Assembly (NCBI GenBank): GCA_030695925.1
Contig: JAUYOH010000024.1
Coordinates: 1-32,697, forward strand
From: Candidatus Omnitrophota bacterium
GTDB lineage: Bacteria > Omnitrophota > Gorgyraeia > Pluralincolimonadales > Pluralincolimonadaceae
Reading direction: 5' to 3'
DNA: 32,697 nucleotides
The position numbers and the translations under genes were made by a program. The notes under the pieces were generated by a model, which saw nothing but the letters and a program-made list of their open reading frames with translations, ran no database searches and had not been told where the DNA came from. Shown piece after piece: positions 7,774 through 14,420 of this stretch. Within the stretch, counting starts at the first letter, position 1, and each line of letters begins with the position of its first letter.

Positions 7774-9456
7774 ATGAGACAGTCAGGTATAATAGTTGCC
7801 ATTATTTTTGGACTTACATTTATTTCAGGATGCGCTGAGTATCAAAAGAAAGAAATAAAACTCAATTGGGACGAGCCGGCCAAGTGGGAGATAGGCGGCG
7901 ACGGCAAGAGCGTAATAGAAGTGACTGAGGTGCCGGCGAAGGTCGGTAACGGCCTGCAGATCAAATATGAGTTAAAGGGCGACCCTCACGGCTACGTGAT
8001 AATAAAGAAGCGTTTTACCGAAATTCCTTCAGAAGACATCCCCATAACGTTTCTTATAAAGGCCGAAGCACCCTCTAACTTTGAGATAAAATTTATTGAC
8101 GCGGACGGCTCAACTTTTTTTAAGACAGTGTCGTTACGCGGATACAGAGACTGGACACAGGTCATAGTCTATAAGAATAATCTCGAATATGGCTGGGGCG
8201 GAGACGATAAATTTAACGGCCTCTCGCAGTTAGAATTTGCCATCTCGGGACAAGGAAGAGGAACGGTCTTGTTGGATGAGGCCGGCTTTGGGAGCGCGGG
8301 CTTGAAATCTTCTTTTCCGCTTGCGGGGCCTATCCTAGATCCTGATAGAGAGTTACCCGGCATCGGTTTTAAGCAGCGCAGAGACGCGGAATTAATACCC
8401 GAAGACCCGCTCGTCCTTGAATGGCTCAAGCAGATGCAGGATCTTTCATCGCCGGGGCGCGCCATACTGGCCTCTACGGAAGACAATCAGGCCCATACCT
8501 TCAATAATTCGCTTGTTGCGATGGCCTTTATAGTGAAGGGAGAAAAAGAGCGCGCCGAACGTATCCTTGATTTCTATGCGAAAGCCACTGTCCGTGACAA
8601 CGATGATCCGTCAGTACAAAACTTCTTTTATAAAGGAGAAGCAAGAGGCTTTTTTCAATATGTCGAGTTAAACGCAAAAAACAGCGTTGCCGCTTACCAT
8701 AATCCGGGGAATAGCGACCGCTGGATGGGGGATATGGCGTGGATGCTCACCGCCTACAAATATTATGAAAAGACCTATAATTCCGACAGGTATAAAGAGA
8801 TAACAAATCTGCTGAAAGATCTCTTGATTTCTTGGTATAAGGATGCGGATGACGGGCTAGGTGGTTATATACAACATGGTTGGAGGAAGGGCGATAGCAA
8901 GCTGCACGAGAATTACGGCCATCCCGAGGGGAATATCGATTGTTATGCCGTTCTTAAGCTTTGCGGCGAAGATGAGTACGCGGATAAGATAAAGATATGG
9001 CTGGACCGCGTACTTAAAGGAGATAATCTGCCGTTAGATTTGTATACGTGGAGAGTCTTAGCCTTCGGCAAGGATTATGTCGCCCTCCTTAATATACCGG
9101 AATACGATTTAAGATACAGGAAGACCGTAACTTTCAACGGCAAGCAGGCGATGGGTTTCTTCAGCTCGGCGGATATCAATGTAAACAACGTTTGGCTTGA
9201 CGGAACAGGACATATCGCGTGCGCTTTTATAACATTAGGAGATAGACAGCGCGGTTATTTCTACGCGAACCAGCTGGACGCATTTTTAATAGACAGAGAC
9301 AGGGAGGGGGTCCATACTCGTACCCTGCCCTACACAGCCAATACAGAGGGCGGCTATGGCGGGTTCAGGCAGGATAAAGGTTTTATCTCTGTTGCCGCCT
9401 GGTATATCTTCGCGAAGAACAAATTTAATCCTCTGCAACTAGAGCAAACACCTTAA
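7774..9456 (+). CDS. Large six-hairpin glycosidase-like lipoprotein with N-terminal beta-sandwich
   Basis: A 560-residue lipoprotein: MRQSGIIVAI signal, lipobox ISGC at Cys20. I chose ATG 7774 because it follows AAAGGAG and gives a clean signal; an in-frame TTG at 7729 would add 15 residues inside the promoter region. Residues about 25-190 look like a carbohydrate-binding beta-sandwich (WDEPAKWEIGG, LLDEAGFGSAG). Residues about 225-560 form an (alpha/alpha)6 barrel related to the lipoprotein at 5690-6862, sharing NNSLVAMAF, AERILDFYAKA, RWMGDMAWML, NVWLDGTGHIACAF and AAWYIF. The Glu of the paralogue's LEGTGEM is matched by Asp/His here (LDGTGHI). Probable polysaccharide-active enzyme; substrate unknown. 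Confidence 0.8.
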   Translation: MRQSGIIVAIIFGLTFISGCAEYQKKEIKLNWDEPAKWEIGGDGKSVIEVTEVPAKVGNGLQIKYELKGDPHGYVIIKKRFTEIPSEDIPITFLIKAEAPSNFEIKFIDADGSTFFKTVSLRGYRDWTQVIVYKNNLEYGWGGDDKFNGLSQLEFAISGQGRGTVLLDEAGFGSAGLKSSFPLAGPILDPDRELPGIGFKQRRDAELIPEDPLVLEWLKQMQDLSSPGRAILASTEDNQAHTFNNSLVAMAFIVKGEKERAERILDFYAKATVRDNDDPSVQNFFYKGEARGFFQYVELNAKNSVAAYHNPGNSDRWMGDMAWMLTAYKYYEKTYNSDRYKEITNLLKDLLISWYKDADDGLGGYIQHGWRKGDSKLHENYGHPEGNIDCYAVLKLCGEDEYADKIKIWLDRVLKGDNLPLDLYTWRVLAFGKDYVALLNIPEYDLRYRKTVTFNGKQAMGFFSSADINVNNVWLDGTGHIACAFITLGDRQRGYFYANQLDAFLIDRDREGVHTRTLPYTANTEGGYGGFRQDKGFISVAAWYIFAKNKFNPLQLEQTP

Positions 9457-9466
9457 AACACACCCT

Positions 9467-9516
9467 AAAAAAAGCAATTTTTTCCACTTGACAAGTACAT
9501 AGCCATATGTTATATT
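9467..9516 (+). promoter_or_regulatory. Promoter of the lectin-like gene pair with A-tract/GC element
   Basis: An A-tract ending in AAAGCAA, TTGACA at 9488-9493 and TATATT at 9511-9516 (17 bp spacer). Exactly 12 bases separate the GC and the -35 box, as in the promoters before 7007 and 11072. The leader of about 90 bases holds a T7 tract at 9559-9565. Confidence 0.78.
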
Positions 9517-9614
9517 TGTCCTACTGGTAAAACAATTAAGTATAGATTAACAAGTTTCTTTTTTTATCAAGAAGACAGCCCTCGGGGGCAAAATCCAAAG
9601 AAAGGAATATCGAA

Positions 9615-10217
9615 GTGGTAAAAATTAAATCCATTAAAGGAATATTTTTAGTTTTAATCTTTTTGACTTTGTCCCCTATTTCCTACGCTAATGTACTTAC
9701 CAATCCCGGTTTCGAGTCAGGCGAGGACAGTTGGTACAACTGGGATGACGGAAATGGTACGAATAGCGGCGTGATATCCGGCGAATATATCCACGAAGGA
9801 CAGAGTTCCGCCGGTAAAGAGATTTCCGGCCTGGGGTCGGGGGCGTTTGGCCAGATAATACCGGTTAATCCGGGAGAGACAGTGAAGGTAAGCGCTTGGA
9901 TAATGAGTCCGGATTCAGGCGTGCTGTCAAATGGCGCAGAGGCTTATGTGCGGATCGAATTTTGGGATGGCATGGCTCCCCTTGGATCCGGACACGCGGA
10001 GAGCATTCGTATCAATAAGGCGACCAAATGGGTTAAGCTGAAAGCCTCCGGGAAAGCTCCGTCCGGGGCTACCGAAGCCCGCGTGCTTGGATTTGCCAGA
10101 GGCTCTACAAACGAATCAAAAGGTAAAGTTTATTTTGACGATTTTGAAGTAAATATAGAGAAGCAAAGTCAGAAAAGAAAAGGAGGTGAAAAATATGAAA
10201 AAGTTACATCTAATTAG
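9615..10217 (+). CDS. Secreted lectin-like protein lacking a PEP-CTERM tail
   Basis: A 200-residue secreted protein with signal peptide ending SYA and mature start near Asn26 (NVLTNPGFESGEDSWYNW). It is a relative of the PEP-CTERM neighbours and has the same beta-sandwich type fold, ending in KVYFDDFEVN. Where relatives continue with IPEPT tails, this one ends in a Lys/Glu-rich stretch (EKQSQKRKGGEKYEKVTSN). That stretch is read through the Shine-Dalgarno sequence and first codons of the next gene, overlapping it by 23 bases. The start is GTG behind AAAGGAA. It may have lost its tail by deletion, or be a freely secreted form of the same protein type. Confidence 0.8.
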   Translation: MVKIKSIKGIFLVLIFLTLSPISYANVLTNPGFESGEDSWYNWDDGNGTNSGVISGEYIHEGQSSAGKEISGLGSGAFGQIIPVNPGETVKVSAWIMSPDSGVLSNGAEAYVRIEFWDGMAPLGSGHAESIRINKATKWVKLKASGKAPSGATEARVLGFARGSTNESKGKVYFDDFEVNIEKQSQKRKGGEKYEKVTSN

Positions 10218-10815
10218 TCTATTATTGCCACTATTGGCACTTTTAGTCATGCCGACAACAGTTCAGGCGAATATCGTGCTCAACCCCGGATTTGAGACAG
10301 CTGATGGCGGCGGTGCGCAGAATTGGTTTAATTGGTATAATCCCGCTAATGGAGTCAGCCAACAGCGCGTTACGGGTGTTTTTCTTTCCGGAGCGGCCAG
10401 TGCCAATACCAAGTTAACCGGAACTAGCGGTTATACGATAGGCGGTTGGGGACAGGAGCTTACAGGATGGTCTGCCGGTCAAACTTTGAACGCCAGCCTT
10501 TGGACTAAAGTAGTAGTTACGGGAGACGCGTACGCCCAGTTAAAACTCGAGATCATAAAACCTAGCGGAAACGCAGATGTCTGGGGTCCAAGCACAGCTT
10601 CTACTTCATGGACAAAGCTGGAACAATCGTATCTAATTCCAAGCGACACAACTCAGATAAAGTTACTAGCTGTTCACGTGGCTTCAGTCGGAGCCAACAA
10701 CGGTGATATCTGGTTTGATGATGCTAATGCGGCAATTCCGGAACCGACATCTATGTTATTGTTAGGAACGGGCCTCATTGGATTGTTTACTTTGGGTAGA
10801 AAGAAGATTAAGTAA
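10195..10815 (+). CDS. PEP-CTERM surface protein with lectin-like domain
   Basis: Exosortase substrate of 206 residues. The start is ATG 10195: an in-frame GTG at 10186 lies inside the Shine-Dalgarno AGGAGGTGA (10181-10189) and is rejected. The signal peptide ends VQA with mature Asn26 (NIVLNPGFETADGGGAQNW). The mature part is a jelly-roll-like carbohydrate-binding domain ending DIWFDDANAA. The sorting tail runs from residue 181: IPEPTSMLLLGTGLIGLF, then a short TLGRKKIK end. It is co-transcribed and overlapping with the tail-less relative upstream, and is followed by a stem-loop shared with the next PEP-CTERM gene. Confidence 0.92.
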   Translation: MKKLHLISLLLPLLALLVMPTTVQANIVLNPGFETADGGGAQNWFNWYNPANGVSQQRVTGVFLSGAASANTKLTGTSGYTIGGWGQELTGWSAGQTLNASLWTKVVVTGDAYAQLKLEIIKPSGNADVWGPSTASTSWTKLEQSYLIPSDTTQIKLLAVHVASVGANNGDIWFDDANAAIPEPTSMLLLGTGLIGLFTLGRKKIK

Positions 10816-10838
10816 GGTTCCGTTTTAGCTTGCAGTAC

Positions 10839-10869
10839 CTTCCTCAAAATCCCAACTAACCCGAGGAAG
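10839..10869 (+). repeat. Conserved 3' stem-loop, copy 1
   Basis: CTTCCTC (10839-10845) pairs with GAGGAAG (10863-10869). The loop ends in CCCAACTAACCC, almost the same as in the copy at 11744-11772 after the next PEP-CTERM gene. Confidence 0.75.
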
Positions 10870-10871
10870 AA

Positions 10872-10899
10872 GGGGGCAGGGATTAACCTCTCTGCCCCC
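10872..10899 (+). terminator. GC-rich hairpin after the second PEP-CTERM gene
   Basis: GGGGGCAG (10872-10879) pairs with CTGCCCCC (10892-10899). No T-run follows, so it may be a weak terminator or an mRNA 3'-end stabiliser. Confidence 0.6.
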
Positions 10900-10913
10900 A
10901 CAAATTAACCCCC

Positions 10914-10963
10914 TAAAAAAGCAAAAAAATTCTCTTGACAATTTGATAAGGGGATGATAGACT
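10914..10963 (+). promoter_or_regulatory. Promoter of the third PEP-CTERM gene with A-tract/GC element
   Basis: AAAAAAGCAAAAAAATT precedes TTGACA (10935-10940), nearly identical to the element before 7007, again with 12 bases between GC and -35. The -10 is the weaker TAGACT at 10958-10963 (17 bp spacer). Confidence 0.75.
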
Positions 10964-10972
10964 TATTAAAGT

Positions 10973-11028
10973 AAACGCTTACAAATTAGCGTGTTTTTTT
11001 AGAGTATATAAAGAAAGCGCTTACAAAT
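10973..11028 (+). repeat. Direct repeats and possible attenuator in the leader of the third PEP-CTERM gene
   Basis: CGCTTACAAAT occurs at 10976-10986 and 11018-11028, 42 bp apart. The first copy overlaps a small hairpin (ACGCT 10975-10979 with AGCGT 10988-10992) followed closely by seven T (10994-11000), which resembles an intrinsic terminator early in the leader. Confidence 0.65.
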
Positions 11029-11071
11029 CTCACCGAAGATATCGGATCAAATAAAGAAAGGGGGTGAACAA

Positions 11072-11725
11072 ATGATGAAATTATTGATTGCTTTAGTAGC
11101 CGCGGCCGTCATGGTCATGCCTTCTGTTGCGAGTGCTAACGTGCTTGGCGACTCAGGTTTTGAAGGTACCGGCGCAGGCCCTTGGATAAGCGATAATTGG
11201 GGCGGTCCGTGGACTAACGATTACGACGCTACTGATCAAATACACGCTGGAGCTCAAAGCCTAAAACAAGTTGCGAATGGGACTAATGTCCTCAACAAAT
11301 GGGAAAAAGCTGAAGCCAAACAGATCTTTGCCGTCCAGCCCGGTGATGTCGTAAACGGCGGAGTTTGGATGAAGTGGGCGAACATCAGCAACGCGGAAGC
11401 ATTCCTTGAGTCTAAATGGCTAAACGCTAGCCAGGCGGAACTTGGAAGCGGCATCGGAACGGTCCACAAGACTTCGGGTTCCGGAGATTGGGAATTTCAG
11501 GATCTTGGGACGTGGACAGAAGCACAGAGAACCGCACCGGTTAATGCTGCGTATGTCGATTACAGGCTAGTCTTTTTGTCTGCAGGCAATGCCGACATTG
11601 CTACAGGTACAGTATGGTTTGATGACGCGAATTTTACTGTTATTCCGGAGCCAACTAGCATGTTATTGTTAGGCTCAGGCTTAATCGGACTATTCGGTTT
11701 TTGCAGAAAGAAATTGACAAAGTAA
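11072..11725 (+). CDS. PEP-CTERM surface protein with lectin-like domain
   Basis: Exosortase substrate of 217 residues. The signal peptide ends ASA with mature Asn23 (NVLGDSGFEGTGAGPW). The mature beta-sandwich ends TVWFDDANF, closely matching the neighbour at 10195. The sorting tail from residue 191 is IPEPTSMLLLGSGLIGLFGF, then CRKKLTK; the Cys just before the basic end is not in the other two tails. Two ATG codons are adjacent (11072 and 11075) behind AAAGGGGGTGA; spacing slightly favours the second, which would remove one Met. It has its own promoter and a strong terminator. Confidence 0.92.
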   Translation: MMKLLIALVAAAVMVMPSVASANVLGDSGFEGTGAGPWISDNWGGPWTNDYDATDQIHAGAQSLKQVANGTNVLNKWEKAEAKQIFAVQPGDVVNGGVWMKWANISNAEAFLESKWLNASQAELGSGIGTVHKTSGSGDWEFQDLGTWTEAQRTAPVNAAYVDYRLVFLSAGNADIATGTVWFDDANFTVIPEPTSMLLLGSGLIGLFGFCRKKLTK

Positions 11726-11743
11726 GACGTTTTCAATGTTTCA

Positions 11744-11772
11744 CTTCCTCAACCCCAACTAACCCGAGGAAG
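11744..11772 (+). repeat. Conserved 3' stem-loop, copy 2
   Basis: CTTCCTC (11744-11750) pairs with GAGGAAG (11766-11772), with loop end CCCAACTAACCC as in copy 1 at 10839-10869. Confidence 0.75.
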
Positions 11773-11815
11773 AGCCCCGCCCTTTCTTATGAAAGGGTGG
11801 GGCTTTGTTTTTTAT
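11773..11815 (+). terminator. Strong intrinsic terminator after the third PEP-CTERM gene
   Basis: AGCCCCGCCCTTTC (11773-11786) pairs over its full length with GAAAGGGTGGGGCT (11791-11804), four-base loop, followed by a T-rich run. Confidence 0.95.
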
Positions 11816-11821
11816 TTATCC

Positions 11822-11851
11822 TTGACTTAAAAGCCCCAAATTAGATATAAT
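11822..11851 (+). promoter_or_regulatory. Promoter of the tRNA-Val/thrS operon
   Basis: TTGACT at 11822-11827 and a consensus TATAAT at 11846-11851 (18 bp spacer). Transcription would begin about nine bases before the tRNA. Confidence 0.8.
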
Positions 11852-11866
11852 CAAAAGTCCAAATGC

Positions 11867-11943
11867 GGGCTTATAGCTCAGTTGGTTAGAGCGCTTCCTT
11901 GACATGGAAGAGGTCAGAGGTTCGAGTCCTCTTAGGCCCACCA
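11867..11943 (+). tRNA. tRNA-Val (anticodon GAC)
   Basis: Complete cloverleaf: acceptor GGGCTTA pairs with TAGGCCC (one G-U), D-arm AGCTCAGTTGGTTAGAGC, anticodon stem CTTCC/GGAAG around loop TTGACAT (anticodon GAC), T-arm AGAGG-TTCGAGT-CCTCT. Discriminator A and an encoded CCA end follow. The thrS gene begins 13 bases downstream, so the tRNA and the synthetase operon are almost certainly co-transcribed. Confidence 0.97.
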
Positions 11944-11956
11944 TTTGTCTAATTTT

Positions 11957-13690
11957 ATGGAAATAGAAGCGTTACGACATTCTACATCGCATATCATGGC
12001 CCAAGCGGTCAAGGGGCTTTATCCCGGCATAAAGCTGGCTATCGGTCCGTCTATTGAGGATGGGTTCTATTACGACTTTGACTCCCCGCAGCCCTTTACA
12101 GAAGAAGACCTGCCAAAGATCGAAGCGGAGATGTCCAAGATCATAAAAGAGAACCATAAGTTCGAGAAGTCGGTCCTCAAAAAAGACGAGGCCCTGAAGC
12201 TCTTCAAGAAGATGGGTGAGCCGTATAAGGTGGAATTGATAGAAGCCCTGCCGGATAATGAAGTCTCTATTTACAAAGACGGCGATTTTACGGACCTCTG
12301 CAAGGGGCCGCACATAGATTCGACGGGTAAGGTCAAGGCGTTCAAGCTGCTTTCCATAGCAGGGGCATACTGGCACGGCGACGAGAAGAACAAGATGCTC
12401 CAGAGGATCTACGGGACCGCTTTTGAGACTAAAGCGGAACTGGACGCGCATCTTACCAAGCTGGAAGAGGCAAAGAAGCGCGACCACAGGAAACTCGGCA
12501 AGGAACTCGAGTTGTTTATGATAGAGGAAAAGGTGGGCGCGGGCCTTGTTATTTATCAGCCGAAAGGCGCCCTCATTCGGACGATAATAGAGGATTGGGA
12601 GAAGAGAGAGCACTTAAGGCGCGACTACCAGATAGTCATCGGCCCGCATATACTGAAATCGGATATCTGGATAGAATCGGGCCATTATGGTTATTATAAA
12701 GAGAATATGTACATATTCCAAGTCGAAGGCCAGGAATACGCCATAAAGCCGATGAATTGCCCGGCGCATATGTTGATCTACAGGTCGAAGACAAGAAGCT
12801 ATAGAGACCTTCCGATAAGATATTTTGAGCTCGGCTCGGTATACAGGAATGAAAAGTCAGGCGTCTTACACGGGCTCTTGAGGGTTCGCGGATTTACTCA
12901 GGACGACGCGCATATATTTTGCTTGAGGGAACAGGCGGTCGATGAGATAAAGGGCGTAATAGATTTTGTAATGTACGCGTTAAAAGTGTTCGGTTTTTCC
13001 GAATTTGAGGTAGAATTATCCACGAAGCCGGATAAGTATATCGGCTCTGATGAGGATTGGGAGCACGCGACCAAGGCGCTTGAAGACGCCCTGAAATCAA
13101 AGGACCTCGCGTATCAGATACACGAAAAAGAGGGCGCATTTTATGGCCCGAAGATAGACATAAAATTAAAAGACGCCTTAGGCAGGGCATGGCAGTGCGC
13201 GACGATACAATGTGATTTCGCGCTTCCGCAGAGATTTAAATTGACTTACGTAGGGCAGGACGGAAAAGAATATACTCCTATTATGCTGCACCGTGTCGTC
13301 CTCGGGTCTATGGAGAGATTTCTAGGCGCCCTAATAGAGCATTACGGCGGGGCATTTCCTGTATGGCTTTCGCCGACGCAAGTTGTTATAATACCTATCG
13401 CGGATGAGCATAAGGATTATGCCCGGAAGGTCGCGGAGAGATTACGCGATAACGATATAAGGGTCGAGATAGACGATAAGAACGCGAGGATGCAGCACAA
13501 GATAAGGGAAGCCGAAGTCGCCAAGGTGCCTTATATGCTTATCGTCGGTGGCAAAGAAGCGCAAGCGGATACTGTCGCCGTCAGGGAGAGAAGCAAGGGC
13601 GACCTCGGGCAGATGAAACTGGATGAATTTATCGGTAAGATAACCAAGGAGGTGGTTCTATCCAATTCCAAGCAAAATCGATTAGGGTAA
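11957..13690 (+). CDS. thrS: Threonyl-tRNA synthetase, lacking the TGS domain
   Basis: Class II synthetase that charges tRNA-Thr. At 577 residues from ATG 11957 (a TTG at 11945 would add four), it is about 60 shorter than the usual form: it lacks the N-terminal TGS domain and begins at the editing domain with the HSTSH motif. Further landmarks are CKGPHID, motif 2 around YRNEKSGVLHGLLRVRGFTQDD, the zinc-ligand region MNCPAH, and motif 3 with GSMERFLGALIEHYGG. The C-terminal anticodon-binding domain is complete. No Shine-Dalgarno sequence is visible between the tRNA and the start, so translation may begin on a nearly leaderless processed mRNA. Confidence 0.95.
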   Translation: MEIEALRHSTSHIMAQAVKGLYPGIKLAIGPSIEDGFYYDFDSPQPFTEEDLPKIEAEMSKIIKENHKFEKSVLKKDEALKLFKKMGEPYKVELIEALPDNEVSIYKDGDFTDLCKGPHIDSTGKVKAFKLLSIAGAYWHGDEKNKMLQRIYGTAFETKAELDAHLTKLEEAKKRDHRKLGKELELFMIEEKVGAGLVIYQPKGALIRTIIEDWEKREHLRRDYQIVIGPHILKSDIWIESGHYGYYKENMYIFQVEGQEYAIKPMNCPAHMLIYRSKTRSYRDLPIRYFELGSVYRNEKSGVLHGLLRVRGFTQDDAHIFCLREQAVDEIKGVIDFVMYALKVFGFSEFEVELSTKPDKYIGSDEDWEHATKALEDALKSKDLAYQIHEKEGAFYGPKIDIKLKDALGRAWQCATIQCDFALPQRFKLTYVGQDGKEYTPIMLHRVVLGSMERFLGALIEHYGGAFPVWLSPTQVVIIPIADEHKDYARKVAERLRDNDIRVEIDDKNARMQHKIREAEVAKVPYMLIVGGKEAQADTVAVRERSKGDLGQMKLDEFIGKITKEVVLSNSKQNRLG

Positions 13691-14175
13691 ACGAAAGGAT
13701 AAGGATAAGAGAAGTGATGGTCATCGGCGCAGACGGCGAACAGCTGGGTGTTATGGCGCCGGAAGAGGGTTTAAAGTTAGCGCAGCAGGCTGAACTGGAC
13801 TTAGTTGAGGTGGCTCCGCAGGCAAAGCCTCCGGTATGCAGGATAATGGACTTCTCGAAGTATAAATACGAACAGGAGAAGAAGGAGAAGGAGGCGAAGA
13901 AGAAACAGCACGCGACTCACATCAAGGAGATAAGGCTTAAACCCAAGATCGGTGATCATGATTATCAGGTCAAATTAGGATTCGTCAAAAAATTTCTGGC
14001 GCGTGGGGATAAAGTCAAGGTCACGCTTATTTTCCGCGGGCGAGAGATGGCGCATATGGAACTCGGGACAAGGGTCCTGGAGAGGTTGAAAGCGGATATT
14101 GCCGAGGTAGCGCAAATAGAGAAACCGCCGCTTAGAGAGGGCCGCGCGATAATAATGATAGTGGGCCCGAAATAG
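13660..14175 (+). CDS. infC: Translation initiation factor IF-3 with probable AUC start
   Basis: Binds the 30S subunit, keeps it free of 50S and checks start codons. I place the start at ATC 13660. It lies seven bases after the perfect Shine-Dalgarno AAGGAGGTG (13646-13654), in frame, and gives the N-terminus (M)QFQAKSIRVNERIRIREVMV, matching the family's usual RVNExIRxxEVRxI start. This yields 171 residues, normal for IF-3. The first ordinary starts in frame, GTG 13714 and ATG 13717, would cut into this conserved region. Rare AUU/AUC starts on infC are known and let IF-3 repress its own translation. The gene overlaps thrS by 31 bases. Confidence 0.9.
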   Translation: MQFQAKSIRVNERIRIREVMVIGADGEQLGVMAPEEGLKLAQQAELDLVEVAPQAKPPVCRIMDFSKYKYEQEKKEKEAKKKQHATHIKEIRLKPKIGDHDYQVKLGFVKKFLARGDKVKVTLIFRGREMAHMELGTRVLERLKADIAEVAQIEKPPLREGRAIIMIVGPK

Positions 14176-14198
14176 ATAAAACATAAAGGAGCGCATTC

Positions 14199-14396
14199 AT
14201 GCCGAAACTAAAGACACGAAGATCCGTAGCCAAGAGGTTCAGGATAACAAGAAAAGGAAAGGTATTAAGGCGCAAGGGAGGCAAGAGCCACCTGTTGTCG
14301 CATAAATCGAAGAAGAGGAAAAGAGGGTTGCGTAAGACCGCTTTGGTCAGCAAGCCCGAGCGCGAGAAGATAATGAAATTGTTGCCGTATGCGTAA
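14199..14396 (+). CDS. rpmI: 50S ribosomal protein L35
   Basis: Small basic protein of 65 residues, MPKLKTRRSVAKRFRITRKG followed by HLLSHKSKKRKRGLR, the full-length L35 pattern. The start ATG follows AAAGGAG. It sits in the classical infC-rpmI-rplT order, 23 bases after infC. Confidence 0.97.
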   Translation: MPKLKTRRSVAKRFRITRKGKVLRRKGGKSHLLSHKSKKRKRGLRKTALVSKPEREKIMKLLPYA

Positions 14397-14420
14397 AGTG
14401 ACAAAAAGGAGATACGAAAA

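Noticed and set aside
10186-10194. GTG start for the second PEP-CTERM gene
   Set aside because: The GTG is part of the Shine-Dalgarno AGGAGGTGA; ATG 10195 gives a normal signal peptide.
6932-11028. CRISPR-like or mobile repeats
   Set aside because: Repeats occur only in pairs with unequal spacing inside gene leaders, with no array, spacers or transposase gene.
13714-13719. GTG/ATG start for infC
   Set aside because: It would remove the conserved RVNERIRIREV segment; no ribosome binding site is suitably placed, unlike ATC 13660.
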